DNA of 55,424 nt from Scytalidium lignicola (taxonomy: Eukaryota > Ascomycota > Leotiomycetes): assembly GCA_002812745.2 (NCBI GenBank), contig NCSJ02000287.1:1-55424 (forward strand). The letters run 5' to 3'. The number at the start of each line of letters is the position of its first letter. The first letter of the stretch is position 1. The translations under genes and the position numbers were made by a program. Positions 1 to 10,679 of the stretch are shown in pieces. The notes under the pieces are model-generated. The model made no database searches, was not told where the DNA came from, and saw only the letters and a list, made by a program, of their open reading frames with translations.

Positions 1-905
1 CCCCGTCAGTGGCTGCAGCGTCGTTTCCCCCCAGAACCGAGAGGGCGGTCAGAGCCAGACGGGCCGCCGCTTTGGGCTCACGCTTCAAAACGCAGCGGAG
101 ATCTCACTCTCGCCCCCTCGTGCGAAAGAGGGAGAAAGGGAGAAAATACAATCCGTGCTCGTGTCTCGGGGTGGGCCTGTAACAAATGTTCTGTAGCAAT
201 GTAACTCTGGCTCCGACGACTGGGACGATGCAGGGCGGCGTCCGAGCAAGAGAGCAGGAGGATGTTTGGTGCATGGTCGCATTGGCAGGGCGCGAGGCAC
301 ACAAGAAGAAGGGTTTGATATGCAGTTGGCTGCTACCGATGTGCATGGGCAGAGAGCAGATGGCGGATGACCGATGGTGGATGTTGGCATGCCAGGCACC
401 AGATGCACCAGATGCACCAGTCTCAGGTATCAGATATCAGATGTCCATCATCATCTTCCCCCCGTCCAGCCTTGTGGATGGAGGATGGAGGCGATGGGGG
501 AGGCGCAGTTGTCCAGTGAGCGTGATCCCTCGAGGCTCATTGCGAATACCTTTATTTTAACGTCATTTGCGCTGGTAGATCGATACATGTTGTCAATAGT
601 CGAGAGTCAATAGATGGAGAGTTCGAGGCATTCTGTAACAGTAAATGTGGTTGTGAAGCAAGAGAATATTGTATTGTGTTCATGATAATAATGATACTAG
701 AATAGTGTAGAGAAATAGTCAACATTAATGCCAGAGGTCCAGTATATATAGACTCTGAGCCGTGAAACTTATCATAGACTGGTAAGATCTGTGTGTTCAT
801 CTGGTACTTCCCATCCTTGTGTGTGTCGAGTATAATACAGCTCTTAATACTCAGGAGCGTGCAAGCCACACCAAACCCCCCTCCCCCAGCCTCCGCCCAA
901 AAAAA
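1..905. other. No gene seen (left edge)
   Basis: No convincing gene is visible. The open frames here overlap on both strands, have low-complexity translations and match no family I recognise. The stretch may be the 3' flank of a gene to the left of the window. Confidence 0.5.
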
Positions 906-1859
906 TTATACAGCACGTGACTTTTCGCTCTTGCGACGTCTCGTGAATACACCATCACGATCACGTCCCAGCCTATTTCGACCCAGCAGCCACCTCGAAC
1001 TCCCTGGTATCCGGAAGTGTGCAATTGATTTTGTAGGTTGTCCTGGTAATGGAGTTCGTCCCAATAGTGAAGGCTCGTATTTGACAATATTTTCACCGTT
1101 CAATACCTTTGCTATTTCCTTGCCGTACGTTGGTCCTGCATAAAAGTTCGATGACATATCCCACGCCAGCTTCAAATCTGAATCCAGTACATCCACTCTA
1201 CCCCTTAGTGCAGTCAAAGCCCCAAGTGAATCAAAATAGAAGCCAGTCTTATCACAGAACTCCTTCGTGACCATCAGTTCTAGCACTTGTTCATACCATA
1301 GCGCATTATCCAAATAACTCTCAACATTTTCAAAATCCTTAGGATAGAACCCTGATAGAGGTAGAGGTCTATCAGTGTTGTAGGGGTTGCAGGGGTTGAA
1401 GGGGTTGTCATATTCCAAATTCGATGCCAAGATCATATTCAACATGTTAATGAGCTGCTTGACACTGAACTTCTCAGCAATTTTTGCCAGGCGGCCGAGA
1501 TCTTCCAAGCCCTGCATCCCACATTGTTTTCTCAGTACGTAATTAAACACGAATCCAATTGCTGCCGCATCTTCTCCCCACGCTTTTCTGATTCTCTTGA
1601 ATTCTAGAGATTTCAACTCCAAACCCCTAAGTCTTTCCAGTTCAATCTCATTCTGCTGTTGAATAGTGATGATTGAAATATATACTTTAGAGTTTTCCTC
1701 GATGCCAGCTATCATCTTGCTGCAGATCGAGTCGATATTTTCTGCTGTAACTAGCTGAGCGTCATCCCAAGTCGACAAGCCTGACATATTTTCCATCAGA
1801 TTAACACTCTGCGTTTTTGCTCGCTCTTCACCATCCGGAACCGAGCGGCTGGTAATCAT
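906..1859 (-). CDS. Hypothetical protein, 317 residues, start uncertain
   Basis: I do not recognise this protein and propose no function. The 317-codon frame reads as real protein: mixed composition, helical stretches in its first half (a run rich in Glu and Leu near residues 70-85) and a basic C-terminus ending in an Arg/Lys-rich tail. There is no signal peptide and no clear membrane segment. The frame stays open upstream of the chosen ATG to about 2005, passing through a Lys-Gly repeat (KGKGKGK) at about 1870-1892 but finding no other ATG, so the true 5' end is probably an upstream exon. Another coding-looking frame lies at about 2001-2237 on the same strand and could be that exon, but no clean splice in phase was found. 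Confidence 0.5.
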   Translation of the reverse strand: MITSRSVPDGEERAKTQSVNLMENMSGLSTWDDAQLVTAENIDSICSKMIAGIEENSKVYISIITIQQQNEIELERLRGLELKSLEFKRIRKAWGEDAAAIGFVFNYVLRKQCGMQGLEDLGRLAKIAEKFSVKQLINMLNMILASNLEYDNPFNPCNPYNTDRPLPLSGFYPKDFENVESYLDNALWYEQVLELMVTKEFCDKTGFYFDSLGALTALRGRVDVLDSDLKLAWDMSSNFYAGPTYGKEIAKVLNGENIVKYEPSLLGRTPLPGQPTKSIAHFRIPGSSRWLLGRNRLGRDRDGVFTRRRKSEKSRAV

Positions 1860-2000
1860 CTCTCCACCACGAGCCTTTCCCTTTCCCTTTCCCTTGTCAT
1901 CTGATACCGACGCATGAACCTCCAGGTCATTAAATGTTGTTCTTGCTCTTTGGATTGTAGGGGAATAACTGTGGAGACCTGTGACTTGATCAGCTTCCGC

Positions 2001-2237
2001 TTAAGTATCTCCATATCTGTGGCTGAACTGACCAGCAGACGATTCGCTATCGTTGTAAAAAGTCAAGTGTTGGCCTTCGCCTTGCTTCTTGTGGAATTGA
2101 CCGCGTTCAGTAATAGTATGGCTCTTGTTCAGTTCTAATTCTGATGCAGAGTGTCCATCATCTTGACACAAGCCTCTGAGCGGCCGGCACTCTTTGATAT
2201 TAGTCGACATCACTCCTGCAGACTTGACTTTCATCAT
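2001..2237 (-). other. Possible upstream exon of the gene at 906-1859
   Basis: A 78-codon frame on the same strand, just upstream of the 317-residue frame, has a protein-like composition. A second frame overlapping its end (about 1860-2015) also looks coding and is rich in Lys, Gln and Arg. The two could be spliced or separated by a small indel. I could not find a phase-consistent junction to the 906-1859 frame, so this stays a possibility. Confidence 0.2.
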
Positions 2238-2471
2238 CTAGAAGAGTGTTGATTGTGGTTTCTAAATGTTCAAAATAGTTAGCTTCAATGTGGTCAAAGA
2301 TGACTGTAACATGTTGAGGAGACAAGTGTGTTGGATGAATCATCTGCATCTGCTCTGATAATAAGATGAAATATACCTCTAATGGAGAAGTGATTGACGC
2401 CGATAGATGAATGGAGTGAATCAAACAACGGAAATAAGTCTGTGATGGTGATGGTGATGTGGAGAAGTGTT

Positions 2472-2705
2472 GAAGATAGAAGATAGAAGATAGAAGATAG
2501 AAGATAGAAGATAGAAGAAGAAGATAGAAGATAGAAGATAGAAGATAGAAGATAGAAGATAGAAGATAGAAGATAGAAGATAGAAGATAGAAGATAGAAG
2601 ATAGAAGATAGAAGATAGAAGATAGAAGATAGAAGATAGAAGATAGAAGATAGAAGATAGAAGATAGAAGATAGAAGATAGAAGATAGAAGATAGAAGAT
2701 AGAAG
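2472..2705. repeat. 7-bp minisatellite (GAAGATA)n
   Basis: About 33 nearly perfect head-to-tail copies of GAAGATA occupy 234 bp. They are broken once by a short GAAGAA insertion near 2515-2520. One strand has only purines plus one T per unit. Because 7 is not a multiple of 3, any frame through it cycles every 21 bp. The minus strand reads as an open heptapeptide repeat (SSIFYLL), which creates two spurious long frames around 2200-2875. Confidence 0.95.
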
Positions 2706-3984
2706 TTGATGGTGTGGAAGAAAGAGTGTGAGAAGAGAAGTGAAGATGGAGAAATCGAAGTGTTGGCAAACAACTCACTAGTGCTTTTCAGACGCGTATT
2801 AATTGTAGAAACGCGTATGTTTGTTCTCAAAGCTCCAAGAATAAAAGCGTATCCGTTGATTGGAGACTTGTTCAACTAGACCTGTTAATTGATATTAACC
2901 TTGACTAGAGGCAGCAACTCTGAGACACGGTAGATATTTATGAATACACTAGAAACAAAGGTTCCTAGCAAAGCTTAACATAATTGACACCATTGACTAA
3001 GAATGCAGTGAATAGCTCCTATTTGGGACGATAGGTATGGTCTATTCTTTTATCTCAAGACCGTCAAAACCCCCCTTTATGATCTAGCCTCCCTATCAGG
3101 ATGGCTATTTTGACATCTTAAGCAATATGTGACTCATAGAGTTGCTCCTCTCCTTTATTCATACCAAAGTCTCTATCTTAAGTAATTGACCTAGCTCGAC
3201 TAGTAGATATTCAAGGATCCGTTTTCAGAAGTGCTTCAGTAAACCTTCACCTAATCTATCCAGCAGATTCGGATATCATATAACTTCGCTCCTTCATAGA
3301 AAACTATGGTATTTACAAAATGATGAGGAATCAGGTTCTAAAAGAGCTAAAATTTGTCTTTCTATTCCTTCATTCAATTCACACAATCGTTTTAATTCTT
3401 AGGATCTGAAGGTGATGTCGTTGACGGCAGATATGATGTATTTCTTAGTAAACTTTTCCTGCTAACAACAGTACAAAATAACTACTAGGTCTCTTTGATG
3501 AAGCTACGTTGTTATATCCTATGGCTATGCTAATTTACTTTTAATGTGTTCAACATGCTTGGATATATAGCGTTATCGATATGTTGCCCAGAAGTCCATG
3601 CCACAGAGGCCTTGTAAAGGACAAAGCCACACAGAAAGCTCGGAGACAAAGCACAATAAATATTGTTATCAAAGTAAAATAAATTCGTGTATCTCTGTTT
3701 GACAATAGGAATCTCCCTCCTTTAATTTCTTCTGCGGAATAGATTTGAACTTTATTTCGCGGATGGAGTTGCTTTTGTCAGGACTAGTTTCAACGCATTC
3801 GATGCTAGCACAGTTGACTTTAGAGTGCTGTGGATGTTCTTTGTACTTGAACACAACTTCGAAAGCCTACTTCGAACTCCCAGACAAAATGATTTAGTTA
3901 GAGTTAAGAGATCCCGCCTTTTCTACCTAGAAGACTTGAATATACACATGTCCCCTCATCGTATCAATATATAACTCCAAACTG
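2706..3984. other. No gene seen
   Basis: No frame of convincing length or composition and no repeats were noticed between the minisatellite and the DUF924-type gene. The composition is AT-leaning. Confidence 0.5.
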
Positions 3985-4779
3985 TCACCGCAACAAAGTC
4001 AAGAATATACTCAATTTCAATCGTTTCTGAAGTGCATAGAAAACAAGGCTCAACGTTACATAAAGATTTACAATTAAATTAAACATTAGGGTTTGCCATC
4101 TGTCAATGGTATCCATCGTCCAGCCAACACATCCTCTAATCTTCTTAGCAGCTTCCTCACCTTCTTCTCCAAAATGATCTGTCGCATCCAACCATTCCTT
4201 CTCCTCCTGCGTCGACTCCCTTCCCAAAGATGCATTTCTATACGGGTACCGGTCATAAACATTAATAATCGGATAATGGAGATCCAATAGCATTGCCAGC
4301 CAGAATAGAAATTCTTCCATTTTCAGATCCGGCTTTTGCGGGAATCCCGCTTTGATAATCGTGGGGAAGCCATAAACATTTTTCATGAGCTCTTTCTTCG
4401 AACTTCGATATGGATCAGTCTTTCCAGCGAACTTCTCAATATCCAATCGCGTAGACTCAATTAATTCGTCTGCTAGATCATGAGTCGCAAGAGATTCGGA
4501 ATACACCAAAGGCGCCAGGAACCAGAATCGAGCGACGGCCCAGAAACCGAAGGTGGCACCTACTCCTCCGGCCCATCGGTTCAAATTATATGCCTTCAAT
4601 GTGTCCGGCATTGATGCGAACCTCTTTGCAAGATCCAGCGAGATAATATCAAAGTATCCACCAACCCATCTAGAGTTGACACCTTGAAACAGAAGTCGTG
4701 GAGCTTGATCTATTAATAGCTGAAGACCTAGCGCTTGCTCGGGAAATAACTTGGATTCTGGAGGAGGAAGAAAGAGCAT
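3985..4779 (-). CDS. DUF924-family protein (5' end unresolved)
   Basis: The frame carries the landmarks of DUF924, a widespread helical family of unknown biochemical role: an early LLIDQAPR block (family: LLDQ-PR), a later FLAPLVYSESLA block (family: PLMHSEDLA) and a YPYRNASLGRESTQEE block (family: P-HRN-LGRESTPEE) near residue 180. The last 40 residues are unusually hydrophobic, so the 3' end may instead be spliced. Upstream, 4799-4969 holds another protein-like frame with its own ATG at 4969. It ends at a good donor (GTATAT), and a strong polypyrimidine acceptor follows near 4738, but that junction is out of phase. Either a further small exon is missing or the gene carries a frame-breaking change. 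The ATG used here, at 4779, may therefore lie inside an intron. Confidence 0.6.
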   Translation of the reverse strand: MLFLPPPESKLFPEQALGLQLLIDQAPRLLFQGVNSRWVGGYFDIISLDLAKRFASMPDTLKAYNLNRWAGGVGATFGFWAVARFWFLAPLVYSESLATHDLADELIESTRLDIEKFAGKTDPYRSSKKELMKNVYGFPTIIKAGFPQKPDLKMEEFLFWLAMLLDLHYPIINVYDRYPYRNASLGRESTQEEKEWLDATDHFGEEGEEAAKKIRGCVGWTMDTIDRWQTLMFNLIVNLYVTLSLVFYALQKRLKLSIFLTLLR

Positions 4780-4798
4780 GAAATCAGGAACGTTAGAT

Positions 4799-4969
4799 AT
4801 ACCGCCAGCATATATTATGCCACTCCTTCATATTTGTTCCGTCTTCAATAAATTGACGACCCACATCGTTGAAGTCGAGAGGCTGGCTAGGCGCCGATGG
4901 CATCCGAAGCTTAACTAGCTGAGATAGCAGCTCTGGGGTTATTATTTTGGAGAGATCTACGGTCACCAT
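4799..4969 (-). other. Probable first exon of the DUF924-type gene
   Basis: An ATG at 4969 opens a frame of about 57 codons with protein-like composition that runs to the donor GTATAT near 4798. It sits directly upstream of the DUF924 frame on the same strand. The obvious acceptor downstream gives a one-base phase conflict, so the join is not proven. Confidence 0.35.
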
Positions 4970-5438
4970 ATTTGCTTTGTCCTGGCTAGAGAAGAATTAG
5001 ATATTTATTAGATAGATTAAGTATACGGAGACATGCTGTGCATGCATGGAATTATTAATGGAGTGGTGGGCAAGCTTACTAAGGAGACAACTTCTCTTCT
5101 AGGAAGGTGATGCCTAATCTCATTGTCTTTAATCAAGTAATTGGATCGCTTGGAGTAATTGTACTACATGGTTTTAATTGTTTAGTTGGTTTTGCTATAT
5201 ACTCGAAATGGTAAATGAGGTCAAGAAGAGAACCAGCTAAAGAATTTCACGGTCAAAACATTTAAATTGAAGAGAACAAAGCCAGTCCTAATAAGGCAGT
5301 ATCTACAGCTCAATTCCTTAAATTACTACTTCGTATATCCAAATAATCCCAAACAATTGCACGACCTTCTCTACTAAATCTGAAAGCGACATATCACGAC
5401 TAAACGGAAACCTGTGGATAAACTGAGGTTCGGCTTCC

Positions 5439-7120
5439 TCACTCCTGAAGAGCAGCAGGCTCGCTCCTCTCCACCTGATGATTCTCACTTCCCTTCTCTG
5501 GGTCTGAGCGGTGAAGTGCCTGAGGCAGTACATCTTGTCCTTCAACCTTCCTCGCCACTACAGCCTCGATCTCAGACTCCAACCTAGAATCACCAGGCTT
5601 AGTATTCCATGGCTTCGGCCCGCCTTTGCTAAACAAGAGCTCAATTTCTTCGATGGTCTTTCCACAGGTCTCGGGATATGTGAAGTATGCCTGAACAGCA
5701 GCAGCAAAGCAGAGAATGCCAAAGACGATGAAGATCTTCCATTTGATTGTAATGAAGGCAGGTGGAACGTAGAGTCCAAGCGCGAAATTGAAAAGCCAAT
5801 TTGCCACGGCTGCAAGGGACATACCCGTGGCTCGTGTTTCAAGGGACCAGACTTCAGCTGCGTAGACCCACGCCCCAGGAGCAAGAGTCAGGGCATAAAT
5901 AATGATGAGAAGGTAGCAGAAGGCGATAATTGTGTGAGCTGGAGCGCCAGTCACTTGGATGAGTACATTCTTGTTGTGAACACCATTCGTGATAACACCA
6001 TCTGGGACAATGACACCGTAACTGCCCATGACGCCACCTACAACAAGTTGGCAGATGCCCATACCAATAGCTCCGTATATAAGGAGGGGACGGCGACCAG
6101 TTTTATCGATGAAAAAGAATACCACAGTAGTGAAGATGATAAACAGTGCATATTGGATACCAGATGAGATAAGGTTGACATTTCCAGTCAGCCCAGCCAT
6201 TTGAAAGACGTATACAACATAGTAAGTCATAACGTTCGCTCCGCTATTCTGCTGCCACATTTGAACTGACATTCCAGCCAGGGTGCGTTTCCACATCCCA
6301 TTATAGACGAATTTGCGCCATGACTTGGGCGATGAACGTTCCGCCGCAAGCACTGTCGAAATTTCTTCCCACTCTGCGATAACTAAAGGGTCATCGACGT
6401 TGCCTTTAGCCTGTATGTCTGCCAGAGTCTTGATGGCTTCGACGTCTCGGCCAACCTTAGCAAGCCATCGAGGAGAACGAGGTAAGAAGGGGAGACCAAT
6501 CATCAGAATGACAGCTGGAACAAACTGGATACCCCATGCAGTTCGGAAGGAGGCATTTCCTCCGATAAAGGAACAGCCGTAGCCAACGAAGAACATGATG
6601 AAGATACCCCATTCAATAGCAAGTTGCTGAATGACAATGATGCTACCGCGCTTATCCTTTTTCGCAATCTCAGCCAGGTATACTGGCACTTGGGAAGATG
6701 TGATTCCAACGCAGACACCGTTCAGAACACGCCCTGCGATCAGCTGGCCATAGTTTCGGCAGGAGACTTGCACGGCAGTTCCGGCGAGCCACCAGAAACA
6801 GGCGATGAAGATCGAATCGCGACGTCCAATTTTATCGGAGAGAGGGCCAGCCATGAGCGATCCAACAACTGAGCCAGCTGCGAGAGCAGAACCAATGGCG
6901 CCCTGGATAACGCCATGAGGATTGTCGAAGAATTCGATGTACTGGCTGGTTCCAACGATCGCACTCATAGATGAGATATCGAACCCGAATCTTTTTTAGA
7001 GTTCCACATTAGCAAGACGGAAATTTCGGACAGGTTAGGAGGATAACCATACAGCATACCACCTACCGTTGCAATGATTGCCACGAAGTAGGTGTTGTAT
7101 ATCTTTGGGAGAGTGGGCAT
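5439..7120 (-). CDS. MFS hexose transporter (HGT1-like)
   Basis: A 12-TM sugar:H+ symporter or facilitator of the plasma membrane. Model: exon 1 at 7120-7053 and exon 2 at 6990-5439, with a 62-nt intron (7052-6991; GTATGG...AAG). Splicing gives 539 residues and rebuilds the helix-1 signature GGMLFGFDISSMSA, which strongly supports the join. Family marks seen: DKIGRR in the loop after helix 2, PRSPRWLAK before the central loop, DKTGRR in the second half and PETCGKTIEEIE after helix 12. The FDISSMSA start resembles high-affinity glucose carriers of the yeast HGT1 type, but substrate cannot be fixed from sequence. The hydrophilic C-tail is rich in Glu and Lys. It may feed carbon to growth in general; a link to the PKS pair 2 kb away is not shown. 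Confidence 0.88.
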
Positions 7121-9017
7121 ATTGACTTCTGGGCGATGGCCACCAAAACAACAGGGAAGAATGATACAAGCAGAGTGAAAAGAAAAGACAAAAGAGTGGC
7201 GCCATTCGTTACATATTTATACAATGCTTAATCTCCTGGTTCATACCTCGTCTGCAATACTACCTCGCCCAGCAGGCAAGGAAGGAGCCCACGATGGATA
7301 CATATTTGCCTTTGGCAACTAAAACGCAGATCCAAAGAAAAAGATTCGTGTGAATAGAGGACGATTGGGTGGCATCCCAGCTCACCGTCGCATCGTACCA
7401 GAGAGAGAAGTGACAAGGGCGAGTAGGAACTCCACTTCTCCACTCCCCAGCGAGCTCAGCAGCTGTTGATTGCGGAGGGTTGCCTCGATTGACAGCTTGC
7501 GGGGTTGCGGAGCAGGTGCCCGCAAAAAGCCCATTCGCGCGCATATAAAACATCATTTCAAGCATAATCACCCCCCTGACAGCAATAGAGCGGGGTTCGC
7601 TGAACACAGGTGCCAGTCGAGATCAGTCGAGCGCAGTGATTCATCGATGGCTCGACGTTCACTCTAACAAACACATCATTCCTATCCAAGACCCCCTCAT
7701 ATTAAATGCTTACATTTTTCTCCAGGCATCTTACCTTGTTATTTATGTAAGCGGCCAAAGAGGAATTCAAGCCAGAATACCCAGTCCAAATCACTAGCTA
7801 AATCACTGCTCATGCCGCTCCTTGGAGTTGATTACGGTGATAGCCTCCCTCTCTCTGCTAAGGTTAGTCGCAGATCTAGATGCAACAATGTACTGAATAT
7901 GCAGTAGTCGCTCCAATACTCTGGAATTTACTACGACATGACACGCGCTTCTGGGGAAGAGCCTACTTTCCCTGTGTTCAGGTGTCGATCTGAGAAAGAT
8001 CTACGGCTTGCCCCTCGCATTGTTATGCTTTCGCCAGTCCATTTCATGTTATCGAATAATTTCTAAGGCTGATAATAAATGACCTAGAGTAGAACATGTT
8101 GGCTTGCTCAAACCACTCACCCAGCGCGGTGGCGACGGGGCTCGATATGATCGGCCACAAGTCGTAGCTTTCCACCCTTTGGAAGATTGGTGTCACTGGC
8201 GTCACTTGTTGGAGGGCGCTGCAGGAGTTTCGATGTTTAAATCGCTTTAAATCGTTGTTCCAGTCCTGGGAAAGGAATAGAGAGAAATATTCAAGGCGTT
8301 GATGTGTTGTAAGGCGTTCAAAATTGGACCATTTGTTAGGTAAAATAGCAAAGCATGATCGTCACGAGTTAAAAAGACATTTTATGTATTCCTCCAACAC
8401 CTCTCTGATCTGAAGTTCCAGCTCAAAGAGGATGCATCCCTCTGACTTCAAATGAAGCGTGGTTAATATTGCGAGAAGTCATTTCATAGACAACTGTGTT
8501 AGATGAAAGGTTGGAGAGATGAGGAATGGAGAATGGAGCATGATTGGAGCGCAAATAGCTCGTCGAAGCGACCCCATTGCTAATTGGCTGCGGACCAATG
8601 GGGGACGGAACAACAAAGGACCGAGACTTCCTCCGCTTTCCCAAGTTTGGATGACTAAGCTACGGAGATGAGCCAAGTAATTCATCAGTTAACAGTTAAA
8701 GGTAAATTCTACCATACTACACGTGTATATTTAGTTAAGTAGGAAATGATACTGCTAAAAGAGTATTAATNAAAAAGATTTTATAATGATATAGTTACAT
8801 AATAATCACTTGAAAGTCATTAAATAAGGGCAAAAATAATTTATTTTAAGAGAGAGAGATATATAACTATTTTGAAAAAGCGGATTATCGTTGCCGCTAA
8901 GAAAATGGGGAAATTCAGATGTGTGAGCGTTTCGATCAGGAAAGACCAGAGATTCCAGACAACAGTCTCCGTTTATTAAGCAAAATATCAGTATCTATTC
9001 CCACTTTTTGAAGCCCT
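7121..9017. other. No gene seen; promoter of the hexose transporter
   Basis: About 1.9 kb without a convincing gene. The part next to 7120 must hold the transporter promoter. 8700-8880 is very AT-rich and contains one undetermined base (8771). Confidence 0.5.
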
Positions 9018-9947
9018 TTATCCACGACTAGCTTTATTTACGACCCTACCAATAGCAGCTGCTAGTTCATTAATAGTTCTTGCATCTCTGGGAACTGTGT
9101 GACCTTTGCCATGATCGAAGAGCTCAGCGATATCTTCATCGCATATATTGTATAAAGCCATAGCTCCGTGGATGTAGGGGTCATTACAACCAACAATATG
9201 ACAGGTAGGGATATCTATTACGTCCTCACATTCGTCCATAAGCCGGCACTTCACCTCTCCGCCCTTGAATTCTACGGGTGGCCAGCCTGCGAAAAATATA
9301 GCACACTAAAATGCGTGTTAGAGCCATAAATAAGGCCATAAAGATATCTATGGTGGGTAGTAGAAATTACATACTTTAATTCTCCTCGGAATACCCTCCT
9401 CTTCCCATCTGCGGCGTTCTTCTAATATCAGAGTTGCAGCTGTGGTCGCTCCCTCGGAGTAACCAAGAATTCCCTGCATTGAATTAGTTTGACTTCTTTC
9501 TATTATCAATAAGAGTGGATAATACATCAATTTCGGGATCAGCGTCTATAATTTTGAAGATGTCATTGATTGCGTTCCGGATGCTGCGCTCAGGATATGG
9601 CTCTTGACCATCTAATAAGAGACGCATAGTCTCTTCAGCACTTGANCCCTTCGGGTATATCACGGATTTTGAGTAGTATATCATTGAAACCTGAGATTCC
9701 ATCGAAATCAACGAATCTATAAAGAGGAGGCACACCAAAATAGTCTTCAAAACCAGGCGGTGGTGTGGCCGGATGAGCTCCTTGAGCCCACTTGAACTGG
9801 GCGTCGCAACTCCGGTTTACCGCTTCTACGAATGGAGCTAGTTGAACCTGAAAGTTCTATAAAATCAGCTTCGTGTGTAGCAAAGAAACCACTAACTAAA
9901 CATACCGTTGCACTGCCATAAGAGCCATGGAGACAGAGAAACTTCAT
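9018..9947 (-). CDS. FSH1-family serine hydrolase (LovG-like thioesterase candidate)
   Basis: An alpha/beta-fold serine hydrolase of the FSH1 family; members beside fungal PKS genes (LovG type) release or edit the polyketide chain. Model: exons 9947-9906, 9847-9526, 9473-9375 and 9305-9018, introns of 58, 52 and 69 nt, 249 residues. Seen: N-terminal MKFLCLHGSYGSA with the usual oxyanion His-Gly, nucleophile elbow GYSEGA (Ser127), acid in GCNDPY (Asp196) and catalytic His in GKGHTVPRD (His223). All three triad residues are present. An N at 9646 breaks the frame; dropping that single base restores it exactly, so the gene is probably intact. It lies 0.73 kb downstream of the PKS on the same strand, which supports a joint role. 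Confident in family, less so in substrate. Confidence 0.88.
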
Positions 9948-10679
9948 AATGATGTCGGCATATGCAAGAGAGCATCCGTTGCATACCAATTGTCCATATA
10001 TTACTAGAAGTATAAGTTTAAGCTTTAGGAAGGTTTTCAATTAGTCGCGCGAGCAGATATTGCTGAGAAGAAGAAAACTGTTTGTAAGGATGCCAATAGA
10101 GAGATTGATGAAATGTGGCCTTTCCCCCTGGATCTGTAGGAGTTTACCGGCTGTGGCTGCCGTATCTTATTATGTAGGCTACTTAGGTGATATTCTATAG
10201 AGCAGGAACATCTAATTTGCAGGTGTCAACTTGTTTCACTGTGTAGCTTAAACAAGAAATTTTTCTGCAAATCTCCTTGGAAACTCATTTGTCATACACG
10301 ATATTAATTTTCCGTGATTAACTTTGCAAAAGTAATATATGTTCCTGTCGAACAACCATGCTTATCATTAACTATTAAACTGTAACCAATTCCTTCTTTC
10401 TTAGTCAAAGACAAGCAAAAATTGAGAAAGGCATTGTAAACATTATATGTATACGTAAGGATCCATTTATAGCTAGACAGGCTGACTAGTTTTGGCGGGA
10501 ATTTGATGACAATATTTGTGACGAACACGATGCTTCGGAAGTAATTTGTCACGATACACCTATTAGGATTTATTATAAGGTACAATATATCGGCCAAAGT
10601 GTGAATAACATAGGATGTTTTTTTTAACCGTTTTATATCTTAATATCCAACCAACTCCGAGCAAAATACTAATTTATTA
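9948..10679. other. FSH1-PKS intergenic region
   Basis: 733 bp between two genes of the same orientation. It should hold the PKS 3' UTR and terminator and the FSH1 promoter. No further gene was recognised. Confidence 0.5.

Noticed and set aside
186..560. Plus-strand frame of 124 codons at the left edge
   Set aside because: No recognisable motif, atypical composition, and overlapping frames on both strands; no exon structure could be supported.
2200..2875. Two overlapping minus-strand frames of about 190 codons with a SSIFYLL repeat
   Set aside because: They exist only because the 7-bp minisatellite has no stop in these frames. The flanking parts look non-coding.
5511..6167. Plus-strand frame of 218 codons
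   Set aside because: Antisense to the hexose transporter coding exon, with no family resemblance.
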